64,000 nt of DNA from Zonotrichia leucophrys gambelii. Its lineage: Eukaryota; Chordata; Aves; Passeriformes; Passerellidae. Made by a program: the position numbers and the translations under genes. The stretch is from contig NC_088172.1 of the NCBI RefSeq assembly GCF_028769735.1, positions 73,618,631 to 73,682,630 of the forward strand, given 5' to 3'. The notes under the pieces are model-generated. The model worked only from the letters and a program-made list of their open reading frames with translations. It did not search any database and was not told the origin of the DNA. Of this stretch, positions 14,355 to 27,700 are shown one piece after another; the first letter of the stretch is position 1; each line of letters opens with the position of its first letter.

Positions 14355-14888
14355 TTGGTAGGGGTAGAGAGTGACTCCATTCGTTCTTGACAAAGACCAG
14401 GTGCCATCAAGGTACTGGTGGGCCTGGATGGCCACCGAGTTGAGAACATTACCATTGCTGGGGCTGGTGGCCATTTGAAAGCTGACCTTGGCTTGGTGTC
14501 CAGGAGAGCCATTTTTTTTCTCCACCCCGTTTCCAATTCCTAGACTGTTGGGTTTTCCACCGTGTTTGTTGGCAACAAAGCCTGTGTAGTTGGATGGAGC
14601 GTAAGGAGCAGGCACGTAGGCCCAGTCCCTGGGCTGCAGGCTGCCCATGTGCCGGGGGCTCACCAGCGTGGGCACGTTGGAGAGAGGCGGGGGAGAGCCT
14701 GGCGAGGCATCGTAGTGTTCTGAGTTGGCAGCTTGCTCCAAGGTCAGCACCATCTGAATGGCCTCTTGCTTCAGCTGGTTCAGGTGTGTGGCACAAACAT
14801 CACATCTGTTGTCCTTCTCGTTCCACGCCTTCCGAATGGTATTGGGAACCTGGAGCTTCTCGTGAATCACTGAAGAGAAACCTGGGTC
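14355..14888 (-). CDS. KIF26B: KIF26B internal coding exon (partial gene, 178 codons)
   Basis: This is one internal exon of KIF26B, an unconventional kinesin-11 family protein that binds microtubules and is linked to cell adhesion, kidney development and Wnt5a-Ror signalling (family knowledge). The exon lies N-terminal to the motor domain. Read on the minus strand it opens Asp-Pro-Gly-Phe and runs 178 codons without a stop. A CxxC pair (exon residues C29 and C32) is followed by an Asn-Gln-Leu-Lys helix-like segment. A Ser/Pro-rich stretch around residues 60-78 contains three Ser-Pro pairs, and the exon ends in a conserved-looking segment finishing Leu-Tyr-Pro-Tyr-Gln. Both boundaries fall between codons (phase 0/0). 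The first codon of the longest methionine-type ORF here is really GTG (Val) at 14870, so no translation start lies in this exon. It is more GC-rich than its surroundings. The paralogue KIF26A is the main alternative. The assignment is from remembered family similarity, not alignment; exon 2 or 3 is likely. Confidence 0.9.
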
Positions 14889-14935
14889 CTAAAAATCAAA
14901 CAGAGGAGGGTAAGGGGGGACAGGAGAGAAATGTT
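14889..14935 (-). other. Splice acceptor and polypyrimidine tract of the KIF26B exon
   Basis: On the minus strand the exon is preceded by a long C/T-rich tract and then TTGATTTTTAG, with the AG at plus positions 14890-14889. Cutting here gives an in-frame phase-0 junction and keeps the Asp-Pro-x-Phe-Ser segment expected of KIF26B. A second pyrimidine-rich AG lies inside the exon (at about 14870). Using it would remove 19 nt and shift the frame, so the outer AG is preferred. Confidence 0.85.
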
Positions 14936-15471
14936 TAACCACAGTCACCACACTGAAACATTATAGCTGCATTTCAAAAGCAAATTTATGAGATAAGCTT
15001 AGAATGCAAACAAAGGCCATTAGATACAGTCAACATATGCCAGCAGCAGAGCTGAACAAAATTGAGAAACTGGATTGTGTTGGAAAGGAAAAATTCTTTT
15101 ACTGATAAGTGGCAAATATTATAAATCCACTGCAAGCTTCAATGCATGGCAGAGAAAAGGAATTAACCTGCTTCACACCACTGCACCTAATTTCTGGCTT
15201 GAATGAAATCTGCACTTAGTTACATAGGTGAGATTAAGAGCAACTCCACTATAGCCAGTGGACTTGTTGCAAGGTTCACAAATCCATCTACTGATCACCC
15301 TCAGCTTTTGGTGTTCAGAAAACTCAGGAAATACTCTGCAACAAAAATTTAACACTTCAAAGACAGCTGAAAAAGAAAATTAAAAGTACCACCATTCTCT
15401 CAAAAATCCTTTTCAGAATTCAAAACAGATAGATAGCTGATTAAATAATTTACCAAGAACACCCTGTCCAG

Positions 15472-15499
15472 AAAAAAAAAAAAAAAAAAAAAAAAAAAA
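15472..15499. repeat. A28 homopolymer
   Basis: Twenty-eight consecutive A residues, the longest homopolymer noticed in the window. It lies about 580 bp upstream of the exon in the transcription direction, where it is read as a U-run in the pre-mRNA. That is too far away to be the polypyrimidine tract. Confidence 0.95.
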
Positions 15500-18400
15500 C
15501 CACAACTTCGTTAACGAAAGTTCTAGCACTATTTTGGGTATCTGCTGATAAAATCAAAGTAAAAAAGTAAAAATTTTCTTTAAAAAATACAACATGTATA
15601 GAGTTAACAATCTGTGAAGAATTATTTTCTTGTTTGAAAGCATAGTTCTGATGCTAAACCACATAACCAGGTTTAAAGCCTCTTGTCTCATAGCCTTACC
15701 ACGTGGGTGAATATTTGAACATCAGTGGTGCTGCCCACAGGGCAACATGCACCCTGATCTGAGTGCCATCACTGAAGTGCAAATAGTGAAGCCAAACAGC
15801 AATCTTAAAGCAGGCTTGTCACCAAATTGGCCTGGTTCTTACAGTATCACACAGTTTTAGAAACAGCAATGATGTGTGCACAGAGCAAAAAGTGACAGTT
15901 ACTTGATGGAAATATTGTTTGGAATTTTCACACCACATTCCTGTGGTTTTACAGATCAGGCAGGACAGACTTCAACTGCCCCTCCCTAATTTTTAGAGAC
16001 TGGTGGATTTTTTTATGAGTAGTCAATAAGTTTTTTAATCAAGAGTATCAGAATCTTTTTCTCTTCATCTTTGTGGCTTTAACAGCTTTAGCAGCAAAAT
16101 CGGAGAGTGCATGTCTGTGTGAGGGAAAAAAAATCCACAAATAGACAGCACTCTTATCAAGTAATTAAGTAATTTGATGAACCCCATGCATTGAGATAGA
16201 CAAATTTCATGTCTTGATAGTTTGGCTGTGCTGAGAAAGTGGATAGGGGGTATAATGTAAGGAGGGAGAGAATTCATTGGTAGAGGGTCATATTCATTAT
16301 GATCCATCTTTATTATAGACTCAAGCATTTTATTTTCACTGTTTAACTACCGTGAACAGCTCCTCAGCATGCAGTGATTAATTGATTCATAAATCACAGA
16401 GCCTCCTTATGCACAGCAGCAAAAGAGCAGTTTCAGCCACAGAAGCCCAGGAGAGTCATATAAGCTGATGGGAAACAACAGGAGGCTGAGGTCTGATCAA
16501 GCCTCAAGCTGGTCATTTCTATTCCACACACAAAGGGGGTCAGATCATCAAAGTGTGTCAGGAAGGCAGGAACTGGATTCTGCACCAACCCTTCCCCATT
16601 AACCTTCAGGAAAGGGACCAGTGGAAATCAGGGGGAAAAAACAGGATGCAAAACATGTCAAATCACATTTTCCATCCCAGACCATAACTAGGTCAACAGA
16701 TCACATCAGATATAGGCATCCACTCCATGATGCCAGGTGTGCCAGGAAATGATTCTCTATTTTCCCCATAATGAGCTAGACAAAGCTGCCTATGCAGCTG
16801 AAGTGAGGTATGAGTCCTCTTTTCAGACTGCTCCACATCAGCGCAGGAAAAATCCTTGCCAGCTCTTCCTTCAGCTAGTAAGTGCCACAGAGGTGGTTGC
16901 TGTTCTTTCAAAGTTAGCTTCCCCAAAGCAACTGGGCTTGGACCCAGGTCATTATATACAACATTCAGATCCAGCAGCAGTTGGAACATGGAAATTTCTG
17001 GATACTGTGATAAATATTCCAAGGAAATAAAGCCTTCTCTAACATAAGCAAATGTCATCATGATATAAATATTCAAGTAGCACACCAACTTTAAAGAGTG
17101 CTGGACAGCAGTGAATTCAGCTTCATCTCAGAGTTAAAACAAACATCAGATCGTTCTGTGATACAACAATAAACACAGAGAGAGAGGGAGGGAGAGAAGA
17201 AGGCAGACTGTTCCTCCTCAGGAGCAGAAAGAAGAAACAGGCACAACCTGAATTGATTACTCCCAAGATTAGCCCTACTAATCTATCATAATCTACTAGA
17301 TGGATAGCTCAGTACCGGATCCAAATCTGGGACATGAAACAGAAAAGTCTATGGGACAGCAAATGAATTTGGATAAACTCAGCTTCCAGAAGGACATTAG
17401 TCACAGTTTGTTCTCAAAACAAAACTGATAGAGCCTAGAGAGTTTACTTCCTTATTCTGCACTAGGCAGCTCTACTATAATTTCACAGAAGTGGCTGACA
17501 GTCTTACAAAATATCTAGTAGGGAAGAGGCCACAACTGAACAACCCCTATACCCTTGCTCAGAGAGCAGACACACTACACTTGCTGTTTCAGTATTTCAT
17601 CTGCACACATTCTCCCAGGAATCCTTATCAGTTCAATATCTGCTCCCATACAAAAGTGATGGGCAAGCCTCACTGGATAAGCACTTTGAGCCAGCTGCAC
17701 AGAGCAGCAGGAGCTGAAAAAGGTTACAGTCTCCAGTGAAACATGTGAGGTCTAAGAAACTCCACACTCCCTGGCACAGGAGCAGATTTGCTCGTGAAAT
17801 CTGAGGTTGACACTGAAAACACCATTTATATTTTGGCACTCATTTCCAGTCCTGATGGAACAAAGCATAGTGACACTGAAAACTGAAACAGAACTTTAAA
17901 AATCACAAGAGAGTTTGCTTTGAGTTCAGGGCAAAGGTTCACCATGGTTTCTCTTCTGGCTGCAATGTTGGGTTCACCCAACTTTAGTATAAACAGCATT
18001 ACTGTAAACTCCTATTCCTATAATAAACAAATGAAGGCATGTAAGAGGTCTGAAAGCTTCAGGAGATCAGCCACAACACAGAGCATTGCATAAATGCACG
18101 AGGCAAGAAGCAAACTAAACAGAGTGCACACTGAGCTATTATGCAAGAAGCCTTTTCACATTACCTTTGAGTCCTCAAGGTCAAGTAAACACCAAGATAG
18201 TGACTAATCTCTCGTCTTTGCTCCTGAACTAAAAACCCACATGGGAAAGAAAGAAGCTGGAAGGAAATTTTGTATGTTAGAGACCTATCATAGGTGAACT
18301 GAGGAATTCTTGTTTTAGCCAGTGAAAACATATACAGAGAATGGGCACTAGTTAAGAAACGCTGAAGGACACAGACAGCTCAACCAGGGTAAATGCAGTT

Positions 18401-18684
18401 CCTGACTTCATGGGGGAAAAAGAACTGCATGATTACTGTATGACAAGGTAATGCAGAAGATTCCTCCACATCTTTCATACCCCTTCATGAATCTGCACCT
18501 TGCTGTATAGCGTTCACAGTGTTCTAACTCCATCACTAGGAAAGCAGATGACAAAGAGAATAAATCCTTTCCTTCCTGCCACCTAGCTTAGAGCCCATCT
18601 TCCTCAAGACAGAAAGCAAACAACCACTTCCAGCATGAAGCACCCTCTGTTTCACACATACATTTACACAAAGCTCACAAGGAG

Positions 18685-18723
18685 ACACAATGAGAGGACA
18701 CAATGAGAGGACACAATGAGAGG
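18685..18723. repeat. Three perfect 13-bp tandem units
   Basis: The unit ACACAATGAGAGG occurs three times head to tail with no mismatch (18685, 18698, 18711), followed by the start of a fourth (ACA). Confidence 0.96.
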
Positions 18724-21700
18724 ACAAGCTCAGCTGGTGGACACAGAGACAGACAAGAAATAAAATTAACAACCTGCACTTTTACATGTTACAAAGAATC
18801 TAGTTGATCATAGATTCATATACAAACACCTCACACACATCCTACTCTTCTGCAAGCACACAGCAAGCAGATACTAATATAGGTTATACTCACTAAGATT
18901 TCATATATAACTGTATTTTATTTGGTCAATGACAGCCTATGCAAGTCAGACATGGTAGCCTTACATCTTTACCTCAGAGAAAAATCAAATATACAATGGA
19001 TCTCAAGACCTTCTTGAACAAATTGTGTTTTTCAACCCAAATATTACTCATTGCTCTTCGCAGAAAGACAAAGCAGTCAATACTAACTAAATCGCAGAGG
19101 CCAGCTTCTGCTTAAAGATGCTCACAGAAGACTCAGGGAGTTCTTTTTTTTCTGGAGGGGTCCATGCAGAAATGACTGCTGCTATGTAATCCATCACACA
19201 AGGTAAGGGGAGAGGTAGAGGAAAGCAATGATCAAAGTTCTTCCCAGGAAGGAGTTTTCCAGATTCTCCCACTCCACAGGCCAGGTGTAGAAGGACTAAT
19301 TGAGAAAGCTCAGTTGGAGGGAAGCTTTACCCTGATAAAAAGCCCCCATATTATTCCATGACTGCGCAAACATCTCTGCTCTAAACACAATGCTGTTAGT
19401 CAACAGTTGTCCTCTATTTAGGAAAAAAGGAGGAGGGAGGAAAAAGAAAAAAAAATAAAAAACAAAAAATCTTCTGCATTCTCCTTTCTCTCTTGAGGGT
19501 GTACTTTCCAGCTCAATAAAGTGATTATACTTGTAATTTATTTTTCATAGGCACTTAGGCTATTGTCCAAGTGACCTTGCACCCTAACTTAAACATATCC
19601 TACCATCTTCTAGGCTACATTTGAGAGATTGTCTGTTTGCAGCATTCCAGAGCCCAAACAGTTGAAAAAACAGCTCCTCATGATTACAATGGCACAATTT
19701 CTGTTAAAGCAAAAGTAAATCCAAATATACTGAAGTCAGTGGGAGTTTTCCTTCAAATAAGCATAACAGGATAAACACTATGACTCTAAATTAGCAACCC
19801 TGCACCATCAAACTGAGCTGGGAGCTCTTGGATAAAAATCAGTTCATTTCATTCAGTAAAGATTGAATAATCTGAATTATTTCAGTTGGGATCTCCGTTA
19901 GTGCAAGTGGTTGTCTGGTGAGTAAAAGCCAAGGTTGCACATGGGCCAGGCCAAGGGGTCACTAAAGTAGCCTCCCTTGTCCTTTGCTCTGTACACAGCA
20001 ACTGACACCTTCTCTGGTCAAGACCACACTCCCGACCCTCCCTGCCACAGAAGTCACCCCTCACACCCAACACGGCACCTTCAAATAAGCCATCCACTAT
20101 CACTCCCGGCTGAGCAAATGAAATCATCTCCTCCACTAGAAAAAAACATATTTCACTCTCTTCCTCCTGAAACTCTCTCCTTTCCCTAGCAGCAACATTC
20201 CCCACTGTTAGTCCATGTTGAGGACAGTAGAGAGAGTAGTCATAAGGAAAGCACAGCAGAATAAGAAAAAGCCTTTTTACATTAGCCTGTTTCCAGAAAG
20301 CCCTTGTAAAAGCACTCTCTTACCAACTGCAGTAAAACCTCAGCAGCATTATTATGCCTCACCTCTTTAACTACTGCCATTCTTGTCTGTCAAACTTGAA
20401 CATACTGCTGCTGACTTGAGTCTTTCCTTTCAAAAAGGCAATGAGAGTACACCCTGTCCTACTAAGTCACTATCTCCAAAACACATCTGGGAGACCAGTT
20501 CTTTTCAGAAAGAGGGGGAATTCAAAAATGAAGTCTTAATCCTGTCTGGTGTAACCCTCACAACACTTGTATTTCAAGGTGTTTTTCTTGAGCTGGCACA
20601 TACAACTGACATTTGGACTTCTATAATTTAACACTTGTCAGTACTAACCAGCCACTCTGCAGACAGAAAAATGTGTTCATTTGGTTTAGGCAGTTTTCTT
20701 ATCTGAAAGAGACAGAAAGTCTGAGCAGGGCTCACCTTACAAACTCACAGCAGCAGGAAGCAGAGGACAGAAAACCCTGGGAAAATAGGAGGATTAAAAA
20801 TGGGACAGGAAAAAGAGAAGAAAAAAAAAAAGAGTTTTCTAATTGCTCCATGGACTGGCTCATGGCTCTGCTGATGGATCAGCACTGACGGACTTACAGC
20901 TGTACACATCTGGCACACAGGTGTTTGTGTTAGCATTCGATAGCCATGCAGCAGCCAGATTTTTAATTGGGTTGGGAAGAAGAGATGAAACAGCAGCAGG
21001 AAAATCTAAATACACATTCAGTGGTGCAAATCCAAGTCTTGACCAAAGAGCTCTGCTATGCAGTTGTCTAGAGCTCTGCTACATCTCTTGCCACACCATA
21101 ATAGGGTCTCCTGGAGGGAAGATTCTTTCACAGTTTTGTGACAAACTCAGCTGTTACTAAAAGGGCAGTATTTGTCAGCACCCTTTTGATAGAATAAAGA
21201 ATAGAAACAAACTCAGAATTGCAGAAACCTCAACCCTTATGCTAGAAAAAGCAGCAGCTCTATTCTCCCTTCTTTGCTTTGGATATGGAAAGATTGCATT
21301 TGCTTTCTTAGCCACCAGAGCACACTATGAGCTTGTGTTCAACTGATTGTTCACCTTGATCCTCTGGAATTTTTGTGCATCATTGCTATAAGCAATTTAG
21401 TGTTGTGCATGGAGCCCAGATGTATTTCAGAAGCATTTTTGCTCAGGTTTCCAGTCACCTCAGAAATCAGTGGCTATTGTTGTCTCTTCACACAGCTGAG
21501 GTCCAGCCACAAATTTGCCCCAGCTATTGTCAGGACTAGATGCTTTCATGAGCTTACAAACTGTTAGCCTTATTAACCAAATGCTACTCTCCCTCCTCAC
21601 CACAGTGGCAGATATTATACCTTTTTTATACTTTTATAAAATCCCTCTGATGCCATTCAAAAAGGCATTGTTCTGTGTGGTTGATATCCTTTTACCCACC

Positions 21701-24700
21701 CTTTCAAGTTCATCTGGGATAAGCATAAAGCACGACTGACCTATGATTACATGGGCCAGACATGCTAAAATACTGGAATAACATTAGGGTTTATTTGATC
21801 CTTTCAAAACTCTCTATTATTAGAAGCCTTGATGAACATCTAATCACCACATCACTTGAACCTCTTCGAGTAACCAGGCTACAGTAGCAATTCTTGTTCT
21901 GACACACACCCAAATTTCCAAAGTTTGGCTTGCTTTCCCTGAGAGGAAAGCATTAGAGATCTTTAACAAATGCCAGCACTGAGCCACTACTGACACAATA
22001 ACCACTGACTTCTGGAAAAGCTGTCATACCTGAAGTGGGGTAACTAAATGAGAAGGTCAGGAGAGCATTTGTGACACCTACATGCTTAATGTTCCCCTGA
22101 TTTAAAAGAGTTTTGTGGCAAGCTAAAGCCACTTGTAACTGCTTTTCAAACATGAAAATCTTTTATTTTAAGCAAGCAATAATTAGAAAGATTATTGTGG
22201 GGTTTATTCAATGATTTAGCAATCTCAAAAGAACTATTCAACATGTAAAATTTTGTAAACAAATCTATTCAGCTTCAGCACATCTACAATTGAGAGTCAT
22301 CAGAGAACCAAAACCTTTTGCTCCTCTTCAGCTAACTTTTGTATCCTGCTTTTTTAAACCATTTATGCAGTTCACTCTTATGCTTTTCTCTCCTCCCTGA
22401 GGAGCATTATCATTTTTAAATTGCATGCAAGACCACTGTTTTGGAAGGGAAGAAATAACCAAAATAAGGAAAAAAGTCAATAGATTGATACAGTTGTTGG
22501 TGGGGGTAAAGAACTTTGTCTTTGCAACATTTCCTTTTAAATTTGGGTTATTGTGCTCTTCTGTTTAAGTCACTTGACTTCTGGAAAGAATATTGCCATT
22601 TTGTCCACTTCACACTGAGGTTCCAATGAGATGCACCAAAGCTACCTTTCATTCATCCTGAATACGCTCTCCTCAAGCAACACACTTTCAGGCTCCCTTT
22701 TCCACTTTCTTTTCTGCTGCTATCAGATTTCTGCCCATCTCAGCTTGGCTGGAAAGGAGTTGGGAATGTCAAAGATATGGAGTGATTAGAATTAGAGCAT
22801 TGCAAGTCTTAGTACAGAACTAATCATGGACAGTTAAAACCTGAAGAGTTGCAGTTTAACAGGGCCATTTGAAATTCACACTTTTAAACTGATCTTCATT
22901 CAAGTCCTTGATCATGAAAACACCAAACAACCCAAGAAATCTTAATCTTAGCAAGTAGAAGTAAATTTCTGCCCACTTTATTCAAATCAGATGGAGCTTA
23001 TCTGCTTGCCACCTAGGAAACAAGAAAATAAATATTGTTCCTGACCATGGGAAAGGAGATCACAAAGGCAAGTTCACAATAATGATGAAACCTCTCCCAT
23101 GCACATTCACAGTCAGAAGCACATGAAAAACTGACATTTGGCTCTTCTCTGTTTCAGTTTCGCATTAGATAGATAACATTGATAAGAATATGTAATTTGG
23201 AAATAGGAATGAGTCTCCTCTCTGAACTCGTTCTCAAACCCTTATACATGCAGAGCATTCCAAGCTGCACACAAACCTGCTCCTACCACTCAGTGGCAGT
23301 CACATCTCACACTAATATTGCTGACTGGGGACTTCCATCAGCTTTTTATCTCAACTGAACTAAACATGCAACTCAGTACTCACAGAGCTGTTACATGCCT
23401 TCTTTAGAAGTTAGTTCCTTCAGGGGAATGCACCCAGGATCAAGCAACTAGGCCTAGAGAAAGCTGGAGTATAAGAGATCTTGAGATGCTGAGAATTGTC
23501 CTAAGATGACTGTACAATCCTTTAGACTACAGAAGAAAAAGACAAAATACTTACTTGAAGCCGATGGTGAGACTGGAAGTGGACAAAGAAGGGAGAGAGA
23601 AGAAATCAAGGCAATGACCTTTGAAAGAATTTTTTTCTCCTAATTCCTGACACAAGCAATTTGAAGGTCTGTTGATGGGGTAAACAATTGCTGACCTAGA
23701 AGGAAGATCACAACTTTCCTATCAATGAGTTCTATGCCACGCTGCTTTCCCAAAGGACTTTAAGCTATTTTGCTATGTATTTTGGATGGACAGAAGTTGC
23801 ACGAGAGCATCCTGTAAGCAACATTGAGGTTTGACACCACCTGTCTGAAACATCCTCCCTGACACATACCATGCCTGCAGTGGGCTGCTGCTCCAAATAG
23901 TGGCCACATATCAGGTACTGACAGGCACTTGCTCCACAGGCAGCCACAGCCCCCTGCTGTCTAGCCATGCAGGCTCTCACAGTCTCACTGCCAAATCTTT
24001 CCCCTTCAGCAACATTTGGCCTGGTATCATTGTCACCTCCTTCTCACCCCAAGCCATTCACCCACAGAAGAGCTGTTCTGCTTCCTTCTGCATCAGGACT
24101 CTGCAAAATCTCATCCTGTCCAAGATCAAACTACTTTTCAGTGACTCAGCCTGTTGGAAATCCCCTTTTTACCTCAGAGAGAGAAAAGCACCACCATCCT
24201 GTTCCTTTCCTGCCAGCAATACAATGGCCATGCTCCCTTCCTGGCTTGCACAGCCTTTTGGAGTTCAGTCTCAGGCTTATCAGGTGCGCAGCTCCCAAAC
24301 CCTGCAGGTACCCTCCAACCCTTCTCCTGCCCCTCTGCTGTGACACCACCTCACTCTGCACATGAATCCCAGCTCAGGTTAATCAACACCATACTCACCA
24401 CTTTGGGTGTGCATAATATTGTTTTTATTTTTTATTAGCACTTGGGTTTGTTTTTATTGATACTGTGAACTGAGAAAAGAAAAATCCCAGTGCAACCCAG
24501 TGAAATTTAATTCTAAGAGTTTTACATACCTCAGTGTGAGTTATGCTTGCTTGTGAAAGCTCCTCAGCTTTGATGTAATACCAGACAGTAACCAGATATG
24601 GACTTGTATTTATAGTTGTTCCACTACCACAGTTATATTAAGACCTTGTTAATGATCTAGTTATCAAATTGTCTAATTATGGTTTTGCTTAATTTCTTTT

Positions 24701-27700
24701 GTGCACATGAAATCAGTTATAACTACTGTCTATGATCCATGGAACACCTAAAATGAGGTGTAACATTAAAATCTTCTCTTTGGAAATTTGTAAATGCATG
24801 TACACTTCTTTTATCAATTCCGATCTCATCATATTCTACAGATTTCTCACATACATCAGTTTAGATATATTTATACCATTTTTATGCTTGCAGGAAATAT
24901 TACAGACATATGAAAACAGAAAAGTTAAAATCTACCTCTGAGGGCATTATGTGCCCCTAACTTCCATGCAGCCAAGTCTAAAAGCATTAGAGCAGCCATG
25001 AAAGAATATTTATTCCACCTAGGATACAGGGCAAGAGGCAGGAGCACACCTCAGCTTTTCAGCTGGGAATAATTTCATGAGCTAAGTTGTTTTCAGATTT
25101 CCACTCCAGTTGCAAGATCAGCTTATATTTTATTAGCACAGTATAAATATTTGTAATATGCCAAGGGGAAGAAAGAGAAAAAAACAAAAATCCTGAAGAA
25201 ACTCCTAAAAGCTACTCTCAGGGCAAACTGAGTACCTGTGTCGCGACTCCCTTACAAACAGCATGGGGACAAACTGCTGTGCACAGGACATCTTTTCTCC
25301 AGGCAAAGCTCTTTTCTCCAGCCCTGGGGTAGCTGCACTGTTCAGCCATGCCAACACACATGGCAGAAAGTGTGTTATGACACACAGCCTGTTTTTCTTA
25401 AGTCTGCTGGAAACATACCTGCTAAATTTGATTACACTATGTCAGTGTGTGACTTTCTACCCAAACTATAAACTCGTGTATACTTCAGCATATGCTTCAG
25501 CTCCAATTCAGCAGACTCTGCCTGCATCTGCTGAGGCAGGAATTGCACAGTTTTTGGTATTTTGTGCCAAGAGGAGGTGATAGAGTCTGGCTTTGAGGGG
25601 CTGGTGAGTGCAGGAAGATGTGTGGGGAAGACAAGAAGCTGTGGTCAGGATGGGAGCTGTCGGGCTGCTGAGTGTGGCTTTACATGACAAGAAGAGAGCT
25701 TCAACTCCACTCACTATGGCTTTTGCAGAACCTGCATTTGGCTGCTTCTGTACCAAATGATCCAGAAGGCACCTACTGCACCAGCACTGCCCCAAGCTGA
25801 CACAGCTGTGTGATATAAGGCTGCCCTGAGGGAAGGTACCAGCTTGGGTCCAGAGGCTGATGAGCCCATCTTGGCTGCCAGGCTTCTGGTGAGGCGGGTA
25901 TAGAAGAAACCTTCATGAGCCTGAAGCCAACCTAAGTAGGTATAGGGTACAATATGATCCTGTGGGCCACAGACAGCCCCCTGAGACCACTGCTGCTTCT
26001 GAACTCTCACAGCCAGAAGCAAGCAGCATTTACCACTGTGCTTTTCCAGGCTGGTAAGTGCTCTATTTCAATATGTATCTTTACAGACAGATTAGGAGAG
26101 CTTTGGAGTACAGCTAATAGCCTCCTGTTGTTGTCACCTGTTAAAAAAAGAAAAAACACAAACTCAAAAAGAAGGCATTGTTTCAGTGCAGAACTATTGG
26201 GTTTGTTCAAAATTACTCACACTGTGAAACCCCAGGCTGCCACAGCCTATATCCCATCCTCTGCACCCTCACAAAGTCCCAAGCAGTTCAAATGGTGAAG
26301 GATGCAACAGGGCTCAGCTGGAAAGAGTTCTCACCAAGGTCTCAATGAAAGCATTCACAGCTGAAGGAGGCCAAGCACTCCCCTCCCCACATCCATTCAC
26401 TGGGAACAGAAGCCTGGAGCCCTTGCTGAGGGACCACAGGGGACAGGCACATAATGAGCCCTCACTGCCAAACAGCTCAGTGTTGCTGGCCCCCCATGAC
26501 ACTGATCTACAAGTGTGGGCTGAAAACATGTCCAGCCCATTCCCACCACAGCTCACGCTCTGTCCTGATTAAGCTGACTGCTGACAAGCCCAAGAGGGGA
26601 TCAGCCTCTTGACTTGTGTGGTCTGATGAAGGCTAAGATTACAAATCTTTTTCCAAATAGTCCCCAAGCGAGCCACACACAAAAACAAAATAGGAGGGGG
26701 AAAAACTTCCAGTTGAGGCTGGTAACATTAGCCAGCCTTAAACAAAAATACAATGTACCTCAAGTTACAGCTTCAGATGAAAAGCTCTCTAACCAGTGAG
26801 GAGCAGTATGGATTTCCAACTTTTGTAAAGATTAAAAGACAGCGATCATGACTTCAGACTAATACAGGACTTCTTGTGCACCTAGTCACAGCATAATCAA
26901 TAGGGAAATGGGAATTATATCTGAATGAACAAAGCTAATAGTTCTAGCAACAATCACTGCCACTATGACACTGCTCTTCCCTCTCCCCAAGGGCACCTCC
27001 CACAATTAATCTACAGAGTAACTCTCTAAATCAAGCACCAGGCTTCCCCACTACTGATTCGGGTCTTAGATTCAGAAATCAAACCCAATTAAAGAAAATC
27101 TAGATATATCTTCTTAAATAAAAATCATTTACAATCAGAGTAACCCAATGGCCTCTTAAAGTACTTTCTATGAATTGCAGCAACCACCGATTAAGTAAAC
27201 ACATTTTAAAATCTACATACATGAATTATTCATGCAACCTAGAAAAAAATCTGATTTTTGTTTTTTTATTGACAAACTGACATCTGGATTTGGATTTTTT
27301 AAAAAAAACAACCAAAGGCAATAGTGTTAACATCATCTGAGAAAGATGCTTCAAGGAAAACAGTGCAGGGAAGGGGGAAATAAGGAGTTGTTATTTTACT
27401 GGCTTAAATTTATTTTTGTCTGAATAGCTGAAAGCTACAGAAAGAAAACAATTGTGAGAAAACTCTCCTACCAATGCATTACCTTATTTTTCTTAGTTTC
27501 ATTTCCAGAGCTTGGTTTTCATTTTACTACTATCTCTCATATAGAACTTCACTCCTCCTGATCCAGGCAGACCCAGACAGTTCCCATCAAAGATTATTCT
27601 TCTCTGAAGGAGATGAGGCACAAGCTAAGGAGCATCATTTGAATTAGCATCAAGTCCCACTATTTCTATTCCTAGTGCTGGAGCAGAAGAGCTGGACTGA

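Noticed and set aside
14449..14796. Minus-strand 115-codon ORF in another frame of the exon
   Set aside because: Same exon read out of frame; no independent support.
14594..14938. Plus-strand 114-codon ORF opposite the KIF26B exon
   Set aside because: It is the antisense shadow of a GC-rich, stop-poor exon. The minus-strand frame has splice sites and family similarity; this one has neither.
396..15499. A-runs at 396, 4812 and 15472 as poly(A) tails of processed pseudogenes
   Set aside because: No gene-like sequence, target duplications or poly(A) signals were recognised beside them; they look like simple homopolymers.
23765..24438. Cluster of overlapping ORFs up to 147 codons
   Set aside because: Open in several frames on both strands because of locally higher GC. 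No coding signature, domain or splice sites recognised.
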